The notes beneath the pieces are model-generated. The model ran no database searches. It was given only the letters and a program-made list of their open reading frames with translations, and had not been told where the DNA came from. 11,150 nt of DNA from Candidatus Krumholzibacteriota bacterium (GTDB lineage Bacteria > Krumholzibacteriota > Krumholzibacteriia > Krumholzibacteriales > Krumholzibacteriaceae), in NCBI GenBank assembly GCA_030630165.1, contig DAOVNN010000056.1, positions 1 through 11,150 on the forward strand. The letters are read 5' to 3'. This document shows, one piece after another, positions 1 to 6,666 of the stretch (the first letter of the stretch is position 1; every line of letters begins with the position of its first letter). Both the position numbers and the translations under genes were made by a program.

Positions 1-755
1 TAGCCTACGACCGCTCCAGCTCCGCTGCCGCCGTCTCTTTAGAACTCGTCAGCACGATCTGCGGCGTCACGCTTGAGAACAACAGTTACTACAACCTCAC
101 CGGCGGCCGCGAGGCCGGCGGCGTGGTTACTCCGCTCATCACAGGTGTTACCGGCGGTCCGTACGATGGCCTCAGCTACTACGCCTTCGGCGGCTGCCCT
201 ATCATCAATAGCTTCGACGTCCTCGTAACCACAAACAATGGAGAGTACGCGCTACAGTACCCTGACTACAACAGCCTGCAGTACTATGCCGGTATCTACA
301 CGGACCAGCTGAACAACGCAAGCCAGCCGCTCCGCACAGTCTGGGTCGGACATAGTTTTATACTCATCCGCAACACTGTAAACGGTACGCTTGCCAGGAA
401 CCAGTTCCTCGCAAAGACCTATGAGTTCTTCGAGAACGGTGTCAGCCAGGACATCACTCCCGCAGAGCTCCCGAAGGCTTACGGCCTCGCGCAGAACTTC
501 CCCAACCCGTTCAACCCGTCGACGCGGATTCAGTTCGCGCTGCCGAAGAAGGGGCATGTGCGCCTGAAGATCTACAATGTGGCCGGGCAGCTGGTCAGGA
601 CCCTGCAGGATGGCGTCATGGATGCCGGCCATCATGAGCTCACCTGGGATGGTTCGAACAATCTCGGGGCAAACGTTGCTTCCGGTGTTTACTTCTACAA
701 AATCAACGCCGGCGATAACTATGAGAACATGAAGAAGATGGTCCTTCTCAGGTAG
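1..755 (+). CDS. Exported protein with T9SS/FlgD-like C-terminal sorting domain (5' partial)
   Basis: The frame is open from base 3 to the TAG at 753-755 with no stop, so the gene starts upstream of the window; a GTG at 123 is merely an internal codon. About 250 residues are visible. The last ~85 residues (from base 495) form the typical sorting domain: NFPNPFNPSTRI, a beta-rich middle with IYNVAGQLVRTL and WDG, then SGVYFYK and a KKMVLLR end. In Bacteroidota and relatives this domain directs transport by the type IX secretion system, with cell-surface attachment or release. The preceding ~165 residues are aromatic- and Asn-rich and I do not recognise them with confidence; the stretch RTVWVGHSFILIRN followed by a short helix-like segment resembles the end of an extracellular alpha/beta (gingipain- or ThuA-like) domain, but that is only an impression. 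The gene converges with the kinase; no terminator is visible in the two-base gap. Confidence 0.85.
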   Translation, partial: AYDRSSSAAAVSLELVSTICGVTLENNSYYNLTGGREAGGVVTPLITGVTGGPYDGLSYYAFGGCPIINSFDVLVTTNNGEYALQYPDYNSLQYYAGIYTDQLNNASQPLRTVWVGHSFILIRNTVNGTLARNQFLAKTYEFFENGVSQDITPAELPKAYGLAQNFPNPFNPSTRIQFALPKKGHVRLKIYNVAGQLVRTLQDGVMDAGHHELTWDGSNNLGANVASGVYFYKINAGDNYENMKKMVLLR

Positions 756-757
756 GA

Positions 758-3718
758 TCAGCTGGCTGCAGTCTTTAAAATATCGAGCTTCTTTTGCACC
801 TCGTCTACCATCGGGCGAAGCTCCTCGTCGCAGTCTTTCCAGCAGTCTATGAATTTTGAGTACTGCTCGATCGCTTCATCGTTCTGTCCCAGTCTCTCGT
901 GATTTTCAGCCTGCCTCAGGTGAATGACAGCCCGATAGATGAAACTGAAATTCCAGCCGATACCGAATGAACTCGTCCAGCCGAGCGCTTCTTCGTGACG
1001 CCCCATCTCGTGGAGCAGCTCGGCCTTGAGGAATCGCTCGTGCTGCTGCTTATAGAACTGGCTGAAGTTTCGATATCGCGGCGGTGACCTGACCCTGCCC
1101 TTCTCGAATTGTTCGAGGGCTCTGCCCGTATCCCCCTCTTTCCAGGCCAGCTGAGCTCTGAGCCCGTGGGCAAGGCCCTTGGTCAGACCGGTAACATGCG
1201 GCGGACCTTCCATGCGTTCCAGTTCCACCACATATCCGAGGGCTTCCTTATAATCACCGAGTCGAATATTTACGAGGCCCAAAAGATAGACCCGCAGATG
1301 GGGATGCAGATCGTTGTGTACGGTCAGAAACGGCATGTCGCCAATACTCGGCGGAACGGCATCAGCATCCCACTCGATAAGCCCGGCTTCGATCGCGGTC
1401 AGATCCGATTCAGATACCGGCAGGAACGGCATCGCCAAAGCAAGCGCCTCGTACTCGATGGCAAGGGCCGGATTGAGCTGTCCGGCCCTGTCGAATTCCA
1501 TCGCTGCCGCCCGCAGACGCCCCCTGGCCGTCTCCAGATACGCCAGCAGGATATGGCCCACGCCCCGCATCTCATCGGAACGGTCCGAGTCAGAGATGAG
1601 CCGCACGGTGTCCTGAGCTCGTTCGATGTCATCCGTCCAGCAGGCGATCCTCATGATACAGATCATGAGGGTGTAGTCATCGAGTTCCCTCATCTCTTCA
1701 ATAACAGCTTCCTGTTCAGCCCTGTCTCCGGTTGAGAAGGCCAGTTGGGCTCGATCTTTCAGCGGCAATTCTTCGCCGCCGGCCCTCCGATAGAGCAGTG
1801 ACTTGTTTTCTTCGTACTTATGTTCATAGGCAGCGATCGCGGCCAGATGATAGAGCGATTGCCATTCATCGGGATCCAGTTCGAGCGCTCGCTCCAGAGC
1901 CTCACGGGCCCCTGAAAGGGAGCACCCGCGACGCGGCGAACTGAACAGGAGAAAAGCCCCCAGGGAATGCCAGGCCTCGACGTCTCTCGGATAATTGGTT
2001 ACAAGGGTTCTGTATAACTGCTCCGCTTCGTCGTCTTCCATGTACAGAACCGCACGTAAAGCTTTTGCTCTCAGAAGTTCCCTTTCAGGCAGGTTTTCAC
2101 CGTAATGGACCGCCTTATCTGCGGCGTTACGGGCCCTGTAAATATCCTTCATCGGCCACCATACCGCTTTTGCGAGACGGCACCACGCATGTGCAAACAT
2201 CGAATCTTCATCGACGGCCATTTGAAAGGCATCTATCGCGATTCCGAGACCACCACCACGACGAAATGCTGCTTCACCCTTCAGAAAGGCTTTGAGGGCC
2301 TCGAAGGATTCAGTGCTCAAGGCGTCGACATCATATCGGAAGTCATTCCTGTTTCTAAGCCTGCTGATGAGCAGCTGGATTGCCAGATCATCGACGAGAT
2401 CGAACACCTGCTCCTCAGGTCCCTCGACGGTCGCCTCGGCCACGCTGCTGGCTCCTCCGCCCGCTTCATAGAGAGAGGCGTTGATATGCACCTGGTCTCC
2501 GGCAGCCATGATGTCACCGAGCAGGTAAAGTCCGGCGCCGAACTTCTCCGCCACCGACCGCCCGAGCTCCGCGGCTGGCATTCCGTCTTCCTGTCGCCTG
2601 ACATGGGTTATCAATGCCCTGGGATCGACGCTGCGAAGTTCCCCGGCCCCGTCGAGTTTCTTGCTCAGAAGATCGACCATCCCATCGCCCAGATCGGCCA
2701 ACTCCCCGCCCCCTCGAACTTCAAAGGGCAGGACCGCGAAGACCGATGGGTCGACCGGCACGGCATCGTCCGTCCCGATCATCGGCACAAGACGCGTGGC
2801 CGCAAAATAGACTGCGGCTGCAATAACAATCCCGCAGGCGGCATACAGCAAGGCCCTGCGATGTGTCTTCCTTGCGGTCCGGCGTTCGATCGCCGATACC
2901 CTGCTCCCCTCCTGCATCGCCCTGATGTCTTTGAGCAGTTCGGCACAGCTCTCATACCTGTCCTCCCGGTCCTTGGCCAGAGCACGCTCCATCACCTGCC
3001 CGGCTCCCGCCGGAAGCAACCGGCCACAGTCTTCCAGTGGCTCCGGCTCCTCGTGGACGATCTCATAGACAACGGCCGCCTCGTGCTCGCCCCTGAACGG
3101 CTTCTCGCCGGCGAGCATCTCGTAGAGCATCACGCCGAGGGAGAAGATGTCGCTGCGGTTGTCGACCTCCTCGCCTCTCGCCTGCTCCGGGCTCATGTAG
3201 GCCGCCGTTCCCAGTGTATATCCTGCCCTCGTGAGCTTCGTCCCTCCCGCCAGCTTCGCCAGGCCGAAGTCGATGATCACCGCATGGCCGTCCTCTGTCA
3301 GGAGCACGTTGTTTGGCTTGATGTCCCGGTGTACGATGCCGTGCTCGTGAGCCTTGACCAGTCCCGAGGAGACCTGGGCCGTGATATCGAGCGCCTCTTC
3401 GAATTTCATCGCTCCCCGGTCGATCCTCTCGCGCAGAGACTCCCCCTCGTAGCAGGCCATCACCATGAAGGTCAGGCCGTCATCGCTGCGGCCGATCTCG
3501 TGCACGACTCCTATGTTCGGATGGTTCAGCGCCGAGGCCGCTCTTGCCTCGTGCGTGAAGCGTTTTGTCGCTTCCTCGTCGGCAACCATATGCGGGGGAA
3601 GGAACTTGATTGCCACATGGCGGTCGAGATCGAGGTCACGGGCCTTGTAGACTACACCCATTCCGCCCTCGCCGAGCTTCTCGAGGATCTGGTAATGGGA
3701 TATGGTCTCGCCGATCAT
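758..3718 (-). CDS. Transmembrane Ser/Thr protein kinase with TolB/FlgO-like and TPR domains
   Basis: This 986-residue protein begins with a complete Hanks-type (PknB-like) kinase domain at ~9-268. It has the glycine loop GEGGMGVVY (16-24), ATP-binding Lys38 in VAIKFL, Glu57 of helix C, the catalytic loop HRDIKPNN (130-137, Asp132), DFG (150-152), GT (170-171) before MSPEQ (174-179), and Asp190. All catalytic residues are present and it is an RD kinase. A single hydrophobic segment (~289-308) follows a basic stretch, placing the kinase in the cytoplasm and the rest outside the inner membrane. Residues ~327-450 (AVLPFEV, GDGMVDLLSKKL, YLLGDI) resemble the TolB/FlgO-like domain common in such kinases. 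From ~470 to the end are TPR-like helical repeats, a likely protein-binding scaffold. The start is supported by GAGG five bases upstream (complement of 3724-3727). Long uninterrupted frames on the opposite strand are shadows. The substrate is unknown. Confidence 0.95.
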   Translation of the reverse strand: MIGETISHYQILEKLGEGGMGVVYKARDLDLDRHVAIKFLPPHMVADEEATKRFTHEARAASALNHPNIGVVHEIGRSDDGLTFMVMACYEGESLRERIDRGAMKFEEALDITAQVSSGLVKAHEHGIVHRDIKPNNVLLTEDGHAVIIDFGLAKLAGGTKLTRAGYTLGTAAYMSPEQARGEEVDNRSDIFSLGVMLYEMLAGEKPFRGEHEAAVVYEIVHEEPEPLEDCGRLLPAGAGQVMERALAKDREDRYESCAELLKDIRAMQEGSRVSAIERRTARKTHRRALLYAACGIVIAAAVYFAATRLVPMIGTDDAVPVDPSVFAVLPFEVRGGGELADLGDGMVDLLSKKLDGAGELRSVDPRALITHVRRQEDGMPAAELGRSVAEKFGAGLYLLGDIMAAGDQVHINASLYEAGGGASSVAEATVEGPEEQVFDLVDDLAIQLLISRLRNRNDFRYDVDALSTESFEALKAFLKGEAAFRRGGGLGIAIDAFQMAVDEDSMFAHAWCRLAKAVWWPMKDIYRARNAADKAVHYGENLPERELLRAKALRAVLYMEDDEAEQLYRTLVTNYPRDVEAWHSLGAFLLFSSPRRGCSLSGAREALERALELDPDEWQSLYHLAAIAAYEHKYEENKSLLYRRAGGEELPLKDRAQLAFSTGDRAEQEAVIEEMRELDDYTLMICIMRIACWTDDIERAQDTVRLISDSDRSDEMRGVGHILLAYLETARGRLRAAAMEFDRAGQLNPALAIEYEALALAMPFLPVSESDLTAIEAGLIEWDADAVPPSIGDMPFLTVHNDLHPHLRVYLLGLVNIRLGDYKEALGYVVELERMEGPPHVTGLTKGLAHGLRAQLAWKEGDTGRALEQFEKGRVRSPPRYRNFSQFYKQQHERFLKAELLHEMGRHEEALGWTSSFGIGWNFSFIYRAVIHLRQAENHERLGQNDEAIEQYSKFIDCWKDCDEELRPMVDEVQKKLDILKTAAS

Positions 3719-3995
3719 CGCGACCTCAGTCGAAGATCGTGATCACTTCTGTATGAGATGTTTTCATTAAGAATCTATAGCCGCATAACCCGCCGGAATC
3801 CCGACGATATCTTATTGTGCCATATTTGTGTCAGGATGGAATGATAAAAAAATCGACGGAAGATAAATCTGACTATCAGACAGAATGGGCGTCCTGCAAT
3901 CTCTGAAACTAATTGCTTGATATTAATGGAGTTATAAAATATCCGGATGCGGATCGGAGGTCAATTCAGCATTACGGTGCCGCCCGCATTCTTCG

Positions 3996-4025
3996 TTGTC
4001 AACAGATATCATTCTGTAGTACAAT
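3996..4025 (+). promoter_or_regulatory. Candidate sigma70-type promoter for the 4085 gene
   Basis: TTGTCA (3996-4001) and TACAAT (4020-4025) each match the sigma70 consensus at five of six bases, with an 18-base spacer. The implied leader is about 50 bases and includes the ribosome binding site at 4072. It lies inside the upstream in-frame extension, which argues against the earlier ATG at 3947. The call rests on consensus matching only. Confidence 0.5.
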
Positions 4026-4071
4026 GCGATATCGGCGATAATTCCATTATAGTTCTATTCTCATCACCCAC

Positions 4072-4077
4072 AGGAGG
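4072..4077 (+). promoter_or_regulatory. Ribosome binding site that fixes the start at 4085
   Basis: A full AGGAGG sits seven bases before ATG 4085. The alternative in-frame ATG at 3947 would put 46 non-signal-like residues in front of the evident signal peptide, so 4085 is preferred. Confidence 0.85.
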
Positions 4078-4084
4078 TCTCGCG

Positions 4085-6517
4085 ATGGATCGGAAATTAT
4101 TGGTCTTTTCGCTGCTCATGGCTGCCGTTCTCCTGATGCCGGGCCGGCTCCCCGCTGGCTGGGTCGAGGGAGGCGTCCTTCTGGACAATTCGCTCTACGG
4201 CGAACAGAACGCCTCTGTGCTGCCAGACGGAGAGGGCGGCGCCGTCGTTTTCTGGGAGCGCGCCCTGAACGAGGGCGGTTACATCAAGCATGACATCTAC
4301 GCCCAGAGGTTCGACATATACGGAAACGAGCTCTGGACCGCGGGAGGTGTGATCGTCTGCAACGCCGTCGAAGACCAGATGTACGCCAAGGCCGTACCTG
4401 ACGGCGACGGAGGATATATCGTTTGCTGGACCGATACGCGCCCCTGGCCCTATGCGGACATCTACGCCCAGCGCCTCGATGCGGACGGCGCGGTCCAGTG
4501 GGCCGCGAACGGCATAATCATCTGCTCGGCGGCGAGAAACCAGGCCTACAATGTCATCACTACCGTCGAGGGAGGCGGAGCGATCATAGCCTGGCTCGAC
4601 GACCGCAACGCGACCGGCTGGGACGTTTACACCCAGCGTATCAACAACAGCGGGACCGCCCTCTGGACAGCCGACGGCATTGCCGCCTGCACCGACCTCA
4701 CATTTCAGGACGACCTGAGGATCGCCCACAGCGCAGTAAACAAGGGCGCCTACCTCGTGTGGGAAGACTCGCGAAACGCAAACACCGATATCTATGGAAA
4801 CCAGATCGACTCGCTCGGCACGGCCTCCTGGGGCACGGCGGGCAAGGGAATCATCACAGAGGCGTCTTACCAGTATAATCCCGAGATCATCGAGGACGGC
4901 TACGGCGGGGCCATCATCGCCTGGATCGATATGCGCAACGGCAATGGCGATATCTATGCCGAGAGAATCAATCTTTCCAACTGCTGGAGCGTCGACGGCC
5001 TGCCGGTCTGTACGGCTACGGGGAACCAGAACTACCCCATAATGGAAAAATGCGGCCAGTACGGGACCGTCGTCGCCTGGCGCGACTACCGCGGCGGCAC
5101 CCATTCGGACGTCTACGCACAGCGCATCGACATCTGGGGGAACATGTTATGGACCGCCAACGGGCTGGGGATCTGCACCTATACCCGGGACCAGGGGGTC
5201 GAGGAGATCATCGAGGACGGCGCCGGCAATCTCATCTTTTCCTGGACCGATGTCAGAAACGTAGACACCGATATATATATTCAGAAGGTCACGCTGGCCG
5301 GAACGATACAATGGGAGACCGACGGTCGTCTCTTTCTGCATGAGTATTACCAGCGGTACGGAGTGAGGATGGCGCCGGACGGACAGGGCGGCGCGTTCAT
5401 GGCTTGGCTCGATCAGCGCGACTTGCAGGCGACCAATACGGATATATACGCAATCCGCCTCGACGGCACCGGATACTGGGGATACCCGGCCCCGGCGGTC
5501 ACCTCGATCGAGGACGTCCCCTACGACCAGGGGAGCCAGGTTATGATCGAATGGGACGCTGGGCAGTTCGACATATTCCCCTATGAGCTGATAACGCATT
5601 ACTCGGTGTGGCGGAGCCTCTCCGGCCCCGAGTCAGCAATTATGCTCGCGGAGAGGGACAAGAGCGTTTCACCTGAGCGGACGGGCCCCGAGCCGCGCGA
5701 CGGATCGATCACTTTTCGTACGCTCGGCGCTGCGATGTACGCATGGGAATGCATAAAGACGATGGACGCGCATCGGCTCGAGACATACTCGTTCGCGGCC
5801 GCCACGCTCCACGACTCGGTCACGACCGACGACGGGATGCACTACTACTTCGTCTCATCCAATACGGACGATCCTTTCGTCTACTGGGACTCCGAGCCGG
5901 ACAGCGGATACTCGGTCGACAACCTCGCCCCCGGAGCGCCGCTCGGCCTGGCCGGAGAGCAGGAGTACACACCCGAGGGCATGCAGCTTACCTGGGACGA
6001 TAACGAAGAATCCGACCTTCTCGAATACCGCGTCTATCGCGGAACAACGAGCGGTTTCGTGCCGGGGGCAGGCAACCTGATCGACTCTCCAACGGACAGC
6101 GAGCTGTTCGACGACGGCTGGGAATGGGAGGAAGGGTACTACTACAAGGTCTCCGCGGTCGACGTCCACGGAAACGAGAGCGGGTACGCGCTGCTCGAGC
6201 CTGACGGGGTGACCGGAGACGAGCCGCTCGAGATACCGGACGCGACATTCCTCGCGCAGAACTTCCCGAATCCCTTCAACCCGAGCACGACGATCAGATT
6301 CGGGCTGAAGGAGGGCGGACATGTCTCGCTGAGGATCTACGACACCGCAGGAAGACTGGTCGCCGTCCTGATTGACGAATCGAGGCCGGCGGGTCCATAC
6401 GCTACCGTATGGAACGGAAAGGACCGGAACGGTTACTCCGCCGTCAGCGGGGTGTACTTCTACCGACTCACCGTTGGAGATTTCCTCGAGACGAGGAAGA
6501 TGATACTTCTCAAGTAA
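4085..6517 (+). CDS. Exported eight-repeat (predicted beta-propeller) protein with FN3-like domains and T9SS sorting domain
   Basis: The protein has 810 residues. Residues 1-24 are a signal peptide: basic start MDRK, hydrophobic core, and cleavage near LPA-GW. Residues 26-465 hold eight units of ~55 residues, each with DGxGGAxxxWxDxR, then D[IV]YxQR, then DxxGxxxW; the D[IV]Y motif begins at 70, 125, 180, 235, 289, 342, 396 and 453. Residues ~470-612 and ~613-705 resemble fibronectin-III/Ig-like domains, the second being clear (LAPGAPLGL, LTWDDN, YRVYRG, YYYKVSAVD). The sorting domain runs from NFPNPFNPSTTI (726) to KMILLK (810). The expected place is the cell surface or outside, via Sec and then T9SS. 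The function is unknown; no catalytic motif is visible, and binding of ligand or protein is the simplest guess. It probably has its own promoter and ends at a strong terminator, so it is likely a single-gene transcript. A paralogue follows at 6667. Confidence 0.93.
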   Translation: MDRKLLVFSLLMAAVLLMPGRLPAGWVEGGVLLDNSLYGEQNASVLPDGEGGAVVFWERALNEGGYIKHDIYAQRFDIYGNELWTAGGVIVCNAVEDQMYAKAVPDGDGGYIVCWTDTRPWPYADIYAQRLDADGAVQWAANGIIICSAARNQAYNVITTVEGGGAIIAWLDDRNATGWDVYTQRINNSGTALWTADGIAACTDLTFQDDLRIAHSAVNKGAYLVWEDSRNANTDIYGNQIDSLGTASWGTAGKGIITEASYQYNPEIIEDGYGGAIIAWIDMRNGNGDIYAERINLSNCWSVDGLPVCTATGNQNYPIMEKCGQYGTVVAWRDYRGGTHSDVYAQRIDIWGNMLWTANGLGICTYTRDQGVEEIIEDGAGNLIFSWTDVRNVDTDIYIQKVTLAGTIQWETDGRLFLHEYYQRYGVRMAPDGQGGAFMAWLDQRDLQATNTDIYAIRLDGTGYWGYPAPAVTSIEDVPYDQGSQVMIEWDAGQFDIFPYELITHYSVWRSLSGPESAIMLAERDKSVSPERTGPEPRDGSITFRTLGAAMYAWECIKTMDAHRLETYSFAAATLHDSVTTDDGMHYYFVSSNTDDPFVYWDSEPDSGYSVDNLAPGAPLGLAGEQEYTPEGMQLTWDDNEESDLLEYRVYRGTTSGFVPGAGNLIDSPTDSELFDDGWEWEEGYYYKVSAVDVHGNESGYALLEPDGVTGDEPLEIPDATFLAQNFPNPFNPSTTIRFGLKEGGHVSLRIYDTAGRLVAVLIDESRPAGPYATVWNGKDRNGYSAVSGVYFYRLTVGDFLETRKMILLK
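4160..5479 (+). repeat. Eight tandem ~55-residue protein repeats (first paralogue)
   Basis: The spacing between successive D[IV]Y motifs is 55, 55, 55, 54, 53, 54 and 57 residues. The array starts with a half-unit (W26 to V31) and ends in mid-unit after the eighth YAIRLD...YW. This is the phase expected if the N-terminal strand closes the last blade of a propeller. Units are diverged at DNA level, so this is an old protein repeat and not a recent DNA duplication. Confidence 0.85.
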
Positions 6518-6547
6518 AATCCACAGAGCTGAGCTGAAATGCCATAC

Positions 6548-6582
6548 GAGGGGCCGGTCATGAGCCGGTCCCTCCGCTTTTT
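6548..6582 (+). terminator. Rho-independent terminator after the 4085 gene
   Basis: GAGGGGCCGG (6548-6557) pairs with CCGGTCCCTC (6565-6574): ten base pairs with one G-U, and a seven-base loop. CG and then five T residues (6578-6582) follow. It lies 30 bases after the stop codon. There is no matching A-tract on the left, so it acts on rightward transcription only. Confidence 0.9.
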
Positions 6583-6596
6583 AATGCGTATATGTA

Positions 6597-6625
6597 TTTA
6601 TAGATCCGCCTGAATCTGCTACAAT
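6597..6625 (+). promoter_or_regulatory. Candidate sigma70-type promoter for the 6667 gene
   Basis: TTTATA (6597-6602, four of six matches) and TACAAT (6620-6625, five of six) are separated by 17 bases. They lie in a short AT-rich gap just after the terminator of the previous gene. The predicted leader is ~35 bases. The -10 hexamer is identical to that proposed for the 4085 gene. No other evidence. Confidence 0.4.
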
Positions 6626-6654
6626 CCAGTTTAGATTCCCCCACCTGGCTGACC

Positions 6655-6659
6655 GGAGG
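6655..6659 (+). promoter_or_regulatory. Ribosome binding site pointing to a non-AUG start at 6667 (or 6664)
   Basis: GGAGG lies seven bases before ATA 6667 and four bases before ATC 6664. The seven-base gap equals that of the upstream paralogue (AGGAGG to ATG 4085). There is no ATG, GTG or TTG in frame between the stop at 6601-6603 and GTG 6709, which is 49 bases away from this site. Confidence 0.7.
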
Positions 6660-6666
6660 TACGATC

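Larger units (their letters stand above)
3719..4084. promoter_or_regulatory. Divergent intergenic region between kinase and repeat-protein genes
   Basis: These 366 bases carry no convincing gene and are clearly richer in A and T than the flanking genes. The rightward half holds a strong promoter candidate (3996-4025). For the leftward kinase gene I see only weak candidates, for example CTGACA as the complement of 3829-3834 without a good -10 partner. A short inverted repeat, TCTGA-CTA-TCAGA (3868-3880), lies midway and could be an operator, but five-base arms can arise by chance. The open frame from ATG 3947 into the downstream gene is an accidental extension. Confidence 0.55.

Noticed and set aside
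2105..3742. Long plus-strand open frame (545 codons) opposite the kinase
   Set aside because: It is fully antisense to a kinase gene with all catalytic motifs; its translation has no recognisable domain, and the absence of stops is expected from GC-rich codon use.
3868..3880. TCTGA-CTA-TCAGA inverted repeat as an operator
   Set aside because: Five-base arms in a 366-base region are likely by chance, and it is not placed over a convincing promoter.
3947..4084. Upstream in-frame extension of the 4085 gene from ATG 3947
   Set aside because: It would bury the signal peptide behind 46 residues, overlaps the best promoter candidate, and lacks a positioned site as good as AGGAGG 4072-4077.
4097..5104. 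Minus-strand open frame (335 codons) opposite the first repeat protein
   Set aside because: Its apparent repetitiveness is the mirror of the repeat units on the plus strand; no independent coding evidence.
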